A stretch of 64,000 nucleotides of DNA, from the NCBI RefSeq assembly GCF_016925635.1, contig NZ_CP070490.1, positions 1,426,001 to 1,490,000 of the forward strand. Direction: 5' to 3'. Positions 17,214 through 25,217 of this stretch are shown piece by piece. Each line of letters begins with the position of its first letter. The stretch's first letter is position 1. The stretch comes from Lysinibacillus fusiformis (GTDB taxonomy: Bacteria > Bacillota > Bacilli > Bacillales_A > Planococcaceae). The translations under genes were made by a program, and so were the position numbers. A model generated the notes under the pieces. That model was not told the origin of the DNA. It did no database searches and was given only the letters and a program-made list of their open reading frames with translations.

Positions 17214-18155
17214 ATGACCATTATTAACCGAGTCTTACCAGAATTAAGGCAGGCTTACTCAGAATTTCCTGGCTTTCGATTGGAGGAGGATTTAACTTGG
17301 AGTCGAAGTCTCTTGTCCAATCCACCTTCGAAAAAATCAGAACATGTAATTACGACCAACCGTATGATTCCTAGAGGTGACGGGAACGAAATGCTGGTTA
17401 AAATCTATGAACCAGCTAAACGGAAACAGGATAAACTTCCAGCTATGCTTTGGATTCACGGAGGCGGCTTTGTCATGGGACACCCTGATATGGATGATGT
17501 TTTATGTGAACGTTTTGTTGAGACAGCTAACTGCGTTGTCGTATCCATCGATTACCGACTAGCGCCTGAACATCCCTACCCAGCGGCTATTGAAGATTGT
17601 TATGCTGGATTAGTTTGGATGACTAATGAGGACCAATCACTTGGTATCGATGTCAAACGGGTGGCAATTGCTGGTGCAAGCGGTGGTGGAGGATTAACAG
17701 CAGCACTTGCATTAATGGTTCGTGATAAAGGAGGACCATCAATTATATTCCAGATGCCACTGTATCCGATGCTTGATAACCGAAATGTAACACCTTCCAG
17801 CTATGAGATTATTGATGATCATGCAACATGGTGTAGAACAAATAATTTGACTGCTTGGCGTTTGTACTTAGGAGAAGAAAAGGACATCAATGCCCTTTCT
17901 CCGTATGCGGTCCCTGCAAGGGCTGAAAACTTAGCAGGATTACCACCAACCTATATATGTATCGGCCAACTTGATTTATTTCGTGATGAAACCATTGATT
18001 ATGTAACACGCCTTGCACAGGCAGGAGTCGATGTTGAATTCCACCTCTACCCTGGCAGTTACCATTGTTTTGAGGTCTTTGTGCCTGAAGCAAAAGTAAG
18101 TCAGCAGGCTATTCAGAACTATTTAGATGCCATGGCACGCGCACTCAATTTTTGA
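17214..18155 (+). CDS. Alpha/beta-hydrolase esterase (HSL family IV)
   Basis: A 313-residue carboxylesterase of the hormone-sensitive-lipase type. The oxyanion-hole motif HGGG lies at 82-85, the nucleophile elbow GASGG has Ser156, Asp254 lies in GQLDLFRD and His284 in GSYHCFE, so the triad is complete. No signal peptide is present, so it acts in the cytoplasm. Family members hydrolyse short acyl esters and lactones. ATG 17214 follows a strong AGGAGG site. Last gene of the TetR-flanked operon, with a long terminator hairpin after it. Confidence 0.85.
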   Translation: MTIINRVLPELRQAYSEFPGFRLEEDLTWSRSLLSNPPSKKSEHVITTNRMIPRGDGNEMLVKIYEPAKRKQDKLPAMLWIHGGGFVMGHPDMDDVLCERFVETANCVVVSIDYRLAPEHPYPAAIEDCYAGLVWMTNEDQSLGIDVKRVAIAGASGGGGLTAALALMVRDKGGPSIIFQMPLYPMLDNRNVTPSSYEIIDDHATWCRTNNLTAWRLYLGEEKDINALSPYAVPARAENLAGLPPTYICIGQLDLFRDETIDYVTRLAQAGVDVEFHLYPGSYHCFEVFVPEAKVSQQAIQNYLDAMARALNF

Positions 18156-18180
18156 TTAGCACTTCGGCTTCTAAAAAGAT

Positions 18181-18224
18181 AAAAAATGCGAAAATGTTAG
18201 CTATCAACATTTTCGCATTAATTG
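18181..18224 (+). terminator. Terminator of the MFS-LLM-esterase operon
   Basis: AATGCGAAAATGTT (18185-18198) pairs perfectly with AACATTTTCGCATT (18206-18219), flanked by A- and T-rich sequence. Confidence 0.8.
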
Positions 18225-18294
18225 TAAATCTATTGTGGACGTTCTACCTCAAAAATCCCGCCAACTTTAGCTTAGTTTGATCCCGCAAGCCTGC

Positions 18295-19233
18295 TTATTC
18301 AAGCTCACGCACTTTAATCGGGATTAATGTTCTTTCTAGTTGTTCACGATGCTGCTCGTACTGAGGTGGCAACATTAATTGGCTACCCATAGTCTCTGGT
18401 GTCTCGTCATGAGCAAATCCAGGAGGATCTGTAGCGATTTCAAATAAAATTTCGCCAGGTTCACGGAAATAAATTGCATTAAAATAATGACGATCCTTTA
18501 CTTCCGTTACATGTTGTCCTTGATTCATCACATACTCTTGCCATTCTAAATGATCTGTATTGTCTTGAGCTCTCCACGCAATATGGTGAACCGTTCCTAC
18601 ACCCATTTGACCACGTTGACCTGCAATCGTTTTTAAATCCACTGTATTGCCGATTTCTGCACTAGATGTAAAACGCGTATAGTCACCTTCTGTCGCTACT
18701 TTTTCAAGACCCATTATCTCTGTTAAAACTTTTGCAGTTTCTTCTGGATGACTTGAGTATAGTGTAGCCCCACCAAAACCTTTAATAGCAACCTCTGGTG
18801 TCACTTCACCAAATGTCCATTCGTTGAACTCGCCTTCCGCACGTGCCACGAGTTCAATATGCAAACCATGTGGATCATCGAATTGAATGACTTGCTCACC
18901 AAAACGTTCAGCTTTTTGGAAAGGAACCGAGAATTTCGCTAAGCGATTAACCCAAAATGGCAGTGCCCCTTCTGGTACAACATACGTTGTAACGCCAACC
19001 TGACCATCACCAATACGTCCTTGATAAGCATTAGCCCAAGGGAAGAAAGTAATGATTGTTCCTGGTTTCCCACCTTTGTCACCGAAATATAAATGATATG
19101 TGCCAGGATCATCGAAGTTTACTGTTTGCTTTACTAAACGTAAGCCTAATACGCCTGCATAAAAATCAATATTCTCTTGTGGATGTCCTACGATCGCTGT
19201 GATATGGTGAATACCTGCTGTATGTTTCTTCAT
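18295..19233 (-). CDS. mhqO: Ring-cleaving dioxygenase (MhqO/MhqA-like)
   Basis: A 312-residue protein with tandem vicinal-oxygen-chelate (glyoxalase-fold) domains. HHITAIVGHPQENIDFYAGVLGL opens the first, and HHIAWRAQDNTDHLEWQ near residue 217 opens the second. The metal-ligand His and Glu positions (HHI, HGLHIEL, EPGEILFEIA) are visible. MhqO-type enzymes open quinone-derived aromatic rings and defend against methylhydroquinone and similar electrophiles. I chose ATG 19233 with AAGGG 9 bases upstream. It follows the FMN reductase gene by 74 bases, and an MhqR-like operator precedes that gene. The symbol is by resemblance; MhqA and CatE-type paralogues are close. Confidence 0.75.
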   Translation of the reverse strand: MKKHTAGIHHITAIVGHPQENIDFYAGVLGLRLVKQTVNFDDPGTYHLYFGDKGGKPGTIITFFPWANAYQGRIGDGQVGVTTYVVPEGALPFWVNRLAKFSVPFQKAERFGEQVIQFDDPHGLHIELVARAEGEFNEWTFGEVTPEVAIKGFGGATLYSSHPEETAKVLTEIMGLEKVATEGDYTRFTSSAEIGNTVDLKTIAGQRGQMGVGTVHHIAWRAQDNTDHLEWQEYVMNQGQHVTEVKDRHYFNAIYFREPGEILFEIATDPPGFAHDETPETMGSQLMLPPQYEQHREQLERTLIPIKVRELE

Positions 19234-19307
19234 GTTAACAAGCCCTTTCATGACTATTTTTCTCACCTATACTGTGCCCAATTAATATCTACCTCAATCT
19301 GTAAATC

Positions 19308-19901
19308 TTAGCGAATTGTATATAACGCCTTAGACCATGGGATTAATTGATCTAACATTTGATTCACTGAATCCGTTTGAACATCTTTTGGTTTAAAGTC
19401 TGTTCCATTCTCAAAATCTGTGAATAAAGATAAGGCTGGGTGAACACGTACGTCTGCGATTAAAAGCTCTCCCATAATCCCACGTAGATGTTCCGCTGCA
19501 CGAGCACCACCTACAGAGCCATAAGAAACGATTCCTGCAGCTTTGTTATTCCATTCAACACGTAAATAGTCTAGTGCATTTTTTAATGCCCCTGTAATGG
19601 AGTGGTTGTATTCTTGTACGATGAACACAAAACCATCTTGTTTAGCAATAATTTCTGACCAAGCTTGTGCGCCCGAAGCATCCTGCCCTGGCTCACCTAA
19701 TAATGGCAATTTATAATCAGCAATATCAATCACTGTATAGTTTGCGTCACCGCGTTGATCTGCGATTTCCTTTACCCATTGTGCTACTTGAGGACTTACA
19801 CGACCCTCACGAGTTGATCCAATAATAATACCGATATTTAATTCTGCCATTGTTTGTTCCTCCTCTTTTTTTGAGCTAAAAAATTTATTAAAAAACCCCA
19901 T
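19308..19901 (-). CDS. NADPH-dependent FMN reductase / quinone reductase
   Basis: A flavodoxin-fold reductase with the FMN-binding GSTREGRVSPQVAQW loop near residues 29-43 and the QEYNHSITGALKNALDYL motif typical of the NADPH-dependent FMN reductase/azoreductase family. These enzymes reduce quinones by two electrons. Two starts are each preceded by a consensus ribosome binding site: ATG 19901 (AGGAGG, 7-base gap) gives a basic MGFFNKFFSSKK leader, and ATG 19850 (GGAGG, 8-base gap) gives the canonical MAELNIG start. The leader could be a membrane-associating helix or not translated. First gene of the MhqR-like operon. Confidence 0.8.
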   Translation of the reverse strand: MGFFNKFFSSKKEEEQTMAELNIGIIIGSTREGRVSPQVAQWVKEIADQRGDANYTVIDIADYKLPLLGEPGQDASGAQAWSEIIAKQDGFVFIVQEYNHSITGALKNALDYLRVEWNNKAAGIVSYGSVGGARAAEHLRGIMGELLIADVRVHPALSLFTDFENGTDFKPKDVQTDSVNQMLDQLIPWSKALYTIR

Positions 19902-19955
19902 TATTATACCTCCTGACGAAGCTAAAGGTTCGAATTCATTTATCTTGAATTTATA

Positions 19956-20003
19956 TATCTTGAATTCGAGATAATAATAACACGATATTTTTATAAACGT
20001 CAA
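19956..20003 (-). promoter_or_regulatory. Promoter and MhqR-type operator
   Basis: On the minus strand TTGACG (19998-20003), an 18-base spacer and TATTAT (19974-19979) are followed directly by the dyad TATCTTGAATTCGAGATA (19956-19973, written on the plus strand). This matches the B. subtilis MhqR box remembered as TATCTCGAATTCGAGATA except for one position. A second half-site, TATCTTGAATT, lies at 19941-19951. Repression by a quinone-sensing MarR-type protein is expected; no obvious mhqR is next to it. Confidence 0.75.
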
Positions 20004-20025
20004 CAACTTTGTTTTTAAATTTAAA

Positions 20026-20053
20026 AAGGCAGAGAAAATTAATTCTCTGCCTT
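20026..20053 (-). terminator. Terminator overlapping the end of the YunG-like pseudogene
   Basis: AAGGCAGAGAA (20026-20036) pairs perfectly with TTCTCTGCCTT (20043-20053). On the minus strand it is followed by a T-rich tail. Confidence 0.75.
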
Positions 20054-20370
20054 CCCTAAAAGCTTATAAACATGTGATGTTAAATAACGATATTGACTAT
20101 CATCGGTATCTTGAAAAGCCTCTACTCTATTTGATTCAATGTCTTGGTAGTCGATTCGATATGGAGAAATCCTTTCTTTCTCCATTCATGACATTAGAAA
20201 AGTGCCAGCCCTCCTCGAGAAATGTCTTTCTAATTTTCTCCGCCAAGAATATCCTGCACAACTAATGAAGTGACGCTACATTGTCCTTTTGCAGGGTTGT
20301 CCACACATCATTTAGAACTCGATTGAATGGACCATAATTTTCTTAAAGCATTTAATACGTCTTTTTCCAT
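20039..20370 (-). pseudogene. Broken YunG-like gene
   Basis: From ATG 20370 (ribosome binding site GAGAGGA upstream) the minus strand reads MEKDVLNALRKLWSIQSSSK, then a TGA where Trp is expected, and continues in the same frame with DNPAKGQCSVTSLVVQDILGG. One extra A in the next A-run shifts the frame. Reading resumes with KTFLEEGWHFSNV and NGERKDFSIS, then shifts again to IDYQDIESNRVEAFQDTDDSQY and ends at TAA 20039. The joined product resembles the small YunG family of unknown role. With one nonsense codon and at least two frameshifts it is dead. It lies directly downstream of the GNAT gene, and a terminator overlaps its end. Confidence 0.75.
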
Positions 20371-20392
20371 GCTAAAATTCCTCTCAAACACT

Positions 20393-20917
20393 TTAAAATG
20401 GGACTTCATCCATTTTTATTGGCGTTGATTTTCCTACTACCCAATCATCTTTAATGGCACCATAGACAATACTATCTGTCACGGTACCATCTTCATTTTC
20501 CCAAGCATTTCTTAAATACCCTTCCTTCACAAAGCCAGCTTTACTAAAGCATTTTCGCATTCTGATATTATCAACTCTTGTATAGCCTTCAATGCGAATC
20601 TTCCCTCTTTCGCCAAACAGATATTCTTGTAGCCAATGAAGTGCTTTGACACCGTATCCTTTGCCTCGAACATTTGCATCTAAGCGCAGATCAAAAAGAG
20701 GGATCGTATCGTCTATATCATGAATAAAGATCACGCCAACTTTTTCTCCATCTTCAAGTATCCAATGTGTTTCACGATTGTTCTGATAATATCCCTCTGC
20801 ATATGCGGTGCGAACAGCCTCTTCTTTTATGTATGGATTGGTGTGATACAACCATTTATTTTGCGTTAATAAATGAACTAAATCATCAATTTCTTCTTTA
20901 AATAATTTGATTTCCAT
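20393..20917 (-). CDS. GNAT acetyltransferase
   Basis: A 174-residue GNAT protein. The acetyl-CoA loop VRGKGYGVKALHWL lies near residues 85-98 and the terminal pattern RMRKCFSKAGFVKEGYLRNAWENEDG is typical of the RimJ/RimL-like group. The substrate is unknown. ATG 20917 follows AAGGAGA. It starts 15 bases after the stop of the Lrp-family regulator and is probably in one operon with it, ahead of the YunG-like pseudogene. Confidence 0.8.
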   Translation of the reverse strand: MEIKLFKEEIDDLVHLLTQNKWLYHTNPYIKEEAVRTAYAEGYYQNNRETHWILEDGEKVGVIFIHDIDDTIPLFDLRLDANVRGKGYGVKALHWLQEYLFGERGKIRIEGYTRVDNIRMRKCFSKAGFVKEGYLRNAWENEDGTVTDSIVYGAIKDDWVVGKSTPIKMDEVPF

Positions 20918-20932
20918 AACTATCTCCTTCCT

Positions 20933-21352
20933 TTATATGTCCTCACATATATCTGAAAAAATAAAGTTAGTTTTTGTATGCGCATATGGCTGTAATGCAT
21001 CAATAAACTGCTCTACATCAGGAAAAGATTGAAAATGCCCCTTTAATAAAAAACATGACTCACCTGAAATGCGATAACAGAAGTCTATATTTGTATAAAC
21101 CTTCAGATGTTCTTTAAAGTCTGCATAGCGGTTATTTTTGATTGTCGCTTCTACAATAGCGTCAATTGGATAACCCAATGCATTTTTATTAATATCCAAT
21201 GTATACCTCTTAATGACGTTCTGTTCCTCTAATTGCCGTATTCTTTCGCGAACTGCTGGTGCAGATAAGTGAACCCTTCTCCCTAGCTCGCTCATAGAAA
21301 TTCGACTATCTTCTTTTAATTCTTTAAGTATCATTTCGTTAATGAAATCCAT
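20933..21352 (-). CDS. Lrp/AsnC family regulator
   Basis: A 139-residue regulator with an N-terminal AsnC helix-turn-helix (NEMILKELKEDSRISMSELGRRVHLSAPAVRERIRQLEEQNVIKRY) and a C-terminal RAM ligand domain with the usual beta-alpha-beta layout. Such proteins form octamers and sense amino acids. ATG 21352 has GGGG 10 bases upstream and gives the family-typical start; a longer in-frame reading to 21430 lacks a good ribosome binding site. It is divergent from the AhpD-like gene, with about 110 bases between the starts, so it may control that gene as well as the GNAT gene downstream. Its ligand is unknown. Confidence 0.85.
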   Translation of the reverse strand: MDFINEMILKELKEDSRISMSELGRRVHLSAPAVRERIRQLEEQNVIKRYTLDINKNALGYPIDAIVEATIKNNRYADFKEHLKVYTNIDFCYRISGESCFLLKGHFQSFPDVEQFIDALQPYAHTKTNFIFSDICEDI

Positions 21353-21462
21353 TTTGCAAATACCCCTTCTTTTTGAAGGAAAACAATCATATTTCCCTTC
21401 GAATTGATATGTTAACTTCGTTATGAACATTTTACACTAATTAATAGAAGGAGGAATGATTG

Positions 21463-21867
21463 ATGACACTTATTCAATTATATGACAAGGGCTTAACACC
21501 CTTTCAACAATTATTAGGCTACAACAAGGCAATTCAGCTGCACTGGCAGCAGTTAGGAGACGTACTAGAAAAAGACGGGCATCTATCCGCTTCATTAAAA
21601 GAAGAGGTTCGAAAAACTTTAGCTCAAAAAAATGGCTGTCAGTATTGTCAGGCAAAAGGCAAGCCTGATCCCCAGAACTATGATGAGAAAACGGCAGTAT
21701 GCACAGGTTTTGCAGAAGCATTCTTAGCTGCTAAGGGACACACCGCCCCCAATGTCACGGCTGTATTAAAGGATTATTTAACAGAAGCCGAGATTAGCGA
21801 GCTACTAGCATTTATTTGCTTCACGACAGCACAGCAATATTTTGGTGCTCTTATGCAATTAAAATAA
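21463..21867 (+). CDS. AhpD/carboxymuconolactone-decarboxylase-like protein
   Basis: A 134-residue all-helical protein that resembles the AhpD/CMD superfamily, with the redox-type motif CQYC near residues 65-68 followed by further helices including ELLAFICFTTAQQYFGAL. AhpD-like proteins with CxxC can act as thiol peroxidase partners, but the His normally found just after the CxxC is not obvious here, so activity is uncertain. The ATG at 21463 has AGGAGG 8 bases upstream and is better placed than the TTG at 21460. Divergent from the Lrp gene and convergent with the Rrf2 gene. Confidence 0.65.
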   Translation: MTLIQLYDKGLTPFQQLLGYNKAIQLHWQQLGDVLEKDGHLSASLKEEVRKTLAQKNGCQYCQAKGKPDPQNYDEKTAVCTGFAEAFLAAKGHTAPNVTAVLKDYLTEAEISELLAFICFTTAQQYFGALMQLK

Positions 21868-21870
21868 TAA

Positions 21871-21896
21871 GGAGCTAGGGGAGAAACCCTAGTTCC
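21871..21896. terminator. Hairpin between convergent AhpD-like and Rrf2 genes
   Basis: GGAGCTAGGG pairs with CCCTAGTTCC (one wobble). On the minus strand the tail TTATTATTTT is T-rich. Confidence 0.65.
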
Positions 21897-21914
21897 GATT
21901 CACAATTCAACATG

Positions 21915-22334
21915 CTATCCTTTTAAATCGATTTTATTAGCTATATCTATTATAAATTTCTTACTAAGCTCTTCTTTCATATTATTCTCAGCATCTACCA
22001 TCACTTGCTCAATGAGACAGCCTTGATGATGGAAGGAATCTTCGTGATCAGAGGAACAACTAAATAATGAGGTTTGTCCTTCAATCGCATAAATCACCTC
22101 TAAAAACGAAATTTCTTGGGGGCGCTTAGAAATGCGGTAACCACCGTTAACACCTGGATTCGACTCAATTAAACCTGCCTTCACTAGCTTTGTTAATATT
22201 TTCGATAGATAGGTTGGAGATAATTTTTGTATTTCTGCTAAAGACTCGACACTCATTGATTTCCCTTTAGGATTGCGTGTTAAAAACACCATTGTATGTA
22301 AAGCATAGTTTGTTGCTTTTGAATACTTCATCAT
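21915..22334 (-). CDS. Rrf2 family transcriptional regulator
   Basis: A 139-residue Rrf2 regulator with an N-terminal winged helix (YSKATNYALHTMVFLTRNP, then SVESLAEIQKLSPTYLSKILTKLVKAGLI, then the wing NPGVNGGYRI). Two separated cysteines (SCSSDHEDS and HHQGCLIEQ) could carry redox or metal sensing, but the three-Cys pattern of Fe-S IscR is not present. Relatives in Bacillus include YwnA- and HypR-like redox sensors. Two ATGs in a row (22334, 22331) follow AAGGGTGATG; either could be used. Repeat copy 2 lies just upstream. Confidence 0.8.
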   Translation of the reverse strand: MMKYSKATNYALHTMVFLTRNPKGKSMSVESLAEIQKLSPTYLSKILTKLVKAGLIESNPGVNGGYRISKRPQEISFLEVIYAIEGQTSLFSCSSDHEDSFHHQGCLIEQVMVDAENNMKEELSKKFIIDIANKIDLKG

Positions 22335-22395
22335 TCATCACCCTTCATTCAGGACCTTTACTATCTGCAATTAAAACACATTCTACCATAATTAA

Positions 22396-22889
22396 AGAAA
22401 AAAGATGATGTCAACGGCAGAAAAAGCAACTTTGCAAGGTGAGGGGTTGATTTCCGTTCCGCCAGCGTCCTTTCCAGGGGGCGTCCGAGGAGCCGCTTCA
22501 CTCACTTACGTTCGCTCCAGGGCTCCTCTGTGACGCTGGCTCCACTCCAATCAACCATTCTGCAAAGTGTCTTTACTTTTTTTCATAATCAAATCGCCTA
22601 TTATCTGTATTCTTAGAGGGGATAAGCTCTTATTTTCAGTGTGGAGAAGTGATGCGTGACAACACCTCTTCATAAAGAGTAGTGAGCACCTTCACTTTAT
22701 TTGAAAACCTTTGCTAAAAAGTTAGTGGGTTGAAGTAGAAGGCTACTTGACTCCCGTGGGATAGCGAGACAGGCGAAACCCTGCGGAGCGGTAGCGGAGT
22801 AAGCGATTCGGCGCTCGCCCACAGGAAAGCAAGTAGCCTGTAACGGAAATCCATTTCTACCTTTCAATTGACTGTTTTGTTTTTCAACA
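22396..22889. repeat. Dispersed terminator-associated repeat, copy 2
   Basis: About 494 bp, highly similar to copies 1 and 4, in the same orientation. The right end TTTTTCAACA is complete (22880-22889), while the left end is trimmed to GAAAAAAG. A stretch present in copies 1 and 4 between the two CTGTGACGCT-like segments is missing here. It lies downstream of the cupin gene, touching that gene's terminator hairpin at 22892, and upstream of the Rrf2 gene. Confidence 0.85.
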
Positions 22890-22891
22890 CT

Positions 22892-22927
22892 AAGAAAGCA
22901 TGTTTTTGTATGAAAACATGCTTTCTT
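22892..22927 (-). terminator. Terminator of the cupin gene, adjoining repeat copy 2
   Basis: AAGAAAGCATGTTTT pairs with AAAACATGCTTTCTT. Read on the minus strand, the tail position is occupied by CTTAGTGTTGAAAAA, which is the end of the repeat. Confidence 0.75.
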
Positions 22928-22937
22928 TTAGGATCTA

Positions 22938-23465
22938 TTATTCATGCTGTCCATAGCCCGCTTCTTCAGCCATAGCGTCAGCCTTTGTCACATGAACAGT
23001 CCCAAATGGATGGTTTGGTGGCGCATAAATCGTGTAAAGCTTTAGTGGTTTATCCCCTGTGTTCGTAACATTATGCCATGTTCCTGCAGGCACCATGATA
23101 GCCGTATCTTCTGTGACATGTCTCTGATAGTTTAAATAATCTCTAGTTGGCCCCATTTGAGTTAATCCATGCCCCTCCTCAATACAAATGAATTGGTCGA
23201 CGTGAGGGTGTACTTCTAAGCCAATATCTTCCCCAACATTGAGACTCATCACCGTTACTTGTAAGTTTGACCCTGTCCACAGTGCTGTACGATAATTTTT
23301 ATTGCGCTTTGTAGCCTCTTCAATGTCGACAACGAATGGTCCTGGTCCAAAATCATTCTGGATATTACTTCTTGGCGTTCGTTCTACCTGATTTGGATAG
23401 GCCCAATAAACAGGTTGATAACCGTAATTATACGATTGATAATTACCGTAATAAGGGTGATACAT
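22938..23465 (-). CDS. Cupin domain protein with Tyr-rich N-terminus
   Basis: A 175-residue protein. Residues 1-25 are strikingly rich in Tyr (YYGNYQSYNYGYQPVYWAY), recalling spore-coat or cross-linkable proteins. The rest is a single cupin: GLEVHPHVDQFICIEEGHG carries the first metal-ligand motif (H-x-H, E) and VPAGTWHNVTN the second His. Metal-dependent cupins range from isomerases to dioxygenases; no reaction can be named. ATG 23465 follows GAGAGG. It is a single gene with its own terminator, next to repeat copy 2. A coat role is speculation from composition and the sporulating host. Confidence 0.75.
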   Translation of the reverse strand: MYHPYYGNYQSYNYGYQPVYWAYPNQVERTPRSNIQNDFGPGPFVVDIEEATKRNKNYRTALWTGSNLQVTVMSLNVGEDIGLEVHPHVDQFICIEEGHGLTQMGPTRDYLNYQRHVTEDTAIMVPAGTWHNVTNTGDKPLKLYTIYAPPNHPFGTVHVTKADAMAEEAGYGQHE

Positions 23466-23592
23466 TTATCTCAATCCTCTCATGCATGATAACGCTATAG
23501 TATGCAGTTGATTGAAAGAAGGTACTCATATGTAGTTTGCACTTTGAATTCTTAATTGAGTAATATTTAAATATAGACTGGAGGTAGTTGGC

Positions 23593-24051
23593 ATGTATGC
23601 TAGATTAGCAGAAAAATTCGCAAGCACTACTGCGATTAAATGGTTTCCTGGACACGGTGCTGAAGATGATTGGATAGTAGAAGTTGAAGCAGAGTTAGGA
23701 TTCAACTTACCACCATCCTATCGCTGGTGGTTAAAAAATTATGGTAATGGGCAGCTGAATGGTGGATCTATTCTCTCGATCGGTCACCCAGCATACAGAG
23801 ACATCAATGATCACGATATTCTCTATATCCATCGTCTTAACTTGGCTGATGAAGATTGGTGTAAACAATATCCGAATAGATTAGATTTATTTGTTCCAGA
23901 CGCTGACGAATTGTACTTCTTTGATCGATCGTCTAAAGATGAACTCAGCGAATTTCCTGTTATGTGCTATGACTTAATGAATGACATGATCTATGAATAT
24001 GCCTCTTCCTTCTCAGAATTTCTTGAAAAATTGATTGATGAACGTAGTTAA
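23593..24051 (+). CDS. Small SMI1/KNR4 family protein
   Basis: A 152-residue single-domain SMI1/KNR4 protein: IVEVEAELGFNLPPSYRWWLKNYGNGQLNGGSILSIG near residues 29-65 and FEFLEKL-like helices at the end. Single-domain members commonly neutralise contact-dependent or secreted toxins, yet no toxin gene lies next to it. GGAGG sits 8 bases before ATG 23593. It faces the serine hydrolase gene. It is unlike the larger SMI1 protein at 5920 in everything but the domain. Confidence 0.75.
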   Translation: MYARLAEKFASTTAIKWFPGHGAEDDWIVEVEAELGFNLPPSYRWWLKNYGNGQLNGGSILSIGHPAYRDINDHDILYIHRLNLADEDWCKQYPNRLDLFVPDADELYFFDRSSKDELSEFPVMCYDLMNDMIYEYASSFSEFLEKLIDERS

Positions 24052-24057
24052 TAGCAT

Positions 24058-24084
24058 GAGTTGCCTTATTTATGGAGGCAACTC
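24058..24084. terminator. Hairpin between convergent SMI1 and serine hydrolase genes
   Basis: GAGTTGCC pairs with GGCAACTC. It overlaps the stop codon of the minus-strand gene and has no clear T tract, so it is a weak call. Confidence 0.4.
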
Positions 24085-25204
24085 ACAACTCGGAAAATTC
24101 CTTTTTTAAACGCTTACGAAATTTATCATCTGTAAGAAATTTTAACTGAAAACTATTCATACTATTTGAGAGTTTAATCTGCTCTAGTGTATTTAAGTTA
24201 TTAGCGAAAAAGGCTATTTCTGTTTTATTTCCATCTTTATCTTCTGCATAGGCTGCTAGTGTTAACACAAATGCAGTCGATCCTCCCTTTTGACCAGCAT
24301 GTTTTAGCCATGTTTGATTTCTAGGATTCTGCATTAATTGCTCCAACACGGGATCTAAATATTTATGTACCTCTGGACTAAAGAAATTTTTATTATTCAA
24401 TTTTTCTAAAATAGAGATGTAATCATTTGTTGTGGCCCTTATTAAACGGTCTGACCATATCCTTTGAAAATCCATATTGAGCATTTTTTGCGCTTTTGCT
24501 TTCTCCTCAATTGTCAAAGGATGCTCTATCCAATTCGCATGAATAGCCATTGCCCACTCACGATATTCAGCCATATCCATTTCTCGCATAGCCGTTAATG
24601 TTGCTTTTTTCGTTAAATTTTTTTCCGCCATCAAGTGGATGGGAATATGGAGTGCACTTACAATTGGATACAAAGGTTCATGATCCTCTACATTTAACTG
24701 AGTAAGCACATCATTAATTGTTTGAAAGCCGAGTACGTGCATTAAATATTCCGTATTTGCATTAGAGCTATAGGCAATCATGCCATTTGCGACTTGACTT
24801 AAAGGCACACGATCCGCCTCCTCAAGGTTTAACTGCGCTAACCATGCTTCATGTGCGCCGCCATCCGTTTTAGGGATATAAAATGCCTCTAACTCCTTTA
24901 GTGGGACCTGCTCTTGAGGATTAATGCTGCCATCTGCTGCTTGTTGAGCATAGGCGATGGCTACGATCATTTTAACCGTACTTGCTAATGGTAGCTGTTC
25001 CTTGGTGTTTAGCTCCACCCAATGTTGTTGATTATATTGAATGACAACGGAAATATTTTTATCCTCTTTATGTTCCTTCATAAATTGCACAATATATTCA
25101 GGATCGTCCCTCTTGATTTCTTTTTGAAACTTCCAAAAAATAATGCTACATACAAATCCTATACAAACCAAAATACTGCCAATCACCCAATACAGCTTTT
25201 TCAT
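24083..25204 (-). CDS. Membrane-anchored serine hydrolase (class A beta-lactamase fold)
   Basis: A 373-residue protein with an N-terminal membrane anchor (residues about 4-25) and an outside beta-lactamase-like domain. LASTVKMI gives the Ser-x-x-Lys motif (Ser75, Lys78), YSSNANT near 145 the Ser-x-Asn motif, and QKGGST near 320 the Lys-x-Gly motif. The spacing from the first to last motif is longer than in true class A enzymes, so it is more likely a DD-peptidase or esterase-like relative. ATG 25204 has GGAGGG 6 bases upstream. It follows the DUF4303 gene by 13 bases, so they are probably co-transcribed. Confidence 0.8.
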   Translation of the reverse strand: MKKLYWVIGSILVCIGFVCSIIFWKFQKEIKRDDPEYIVQFMKEHKEDKNISVVIQYNQQHWVELNTKEQLPLASTVKMIVAIAYAQQAADGSINPQEQVPLKELEAFYIPKTDGGAHEAWLAQLNLEEADRVPLSQVANGMIAYSSNANTEYLMHVLGFQTINDVLTQLNVEDHEPLYPIVSALHIPIHLMAEKNLTKKATLTAMREMDMAEYREWAMAIHANWIEHPLTIEEKAKAQKMLNMDFQRIWSDRLIRATTNDYISILEKLNNKNFFSPEVHKYLDPVLEQLMQNPRNQTWLKHAGQKGGSTAFVLTLAAYAEDKDGNKTEIAFFANNLNTLEQIKLSNSMNSFQLKFLTDDKFRKRLKKEFSEL

Positions 25205-25217
25205 ATTCATCCCTCCA

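Noticed and set aside
20074-20265. 63-residue plus-strand frame over the YunG-like pseudogene
   Set aside because: Shadow of the degraded minus-strand gene, whose reading is much more meaningful.
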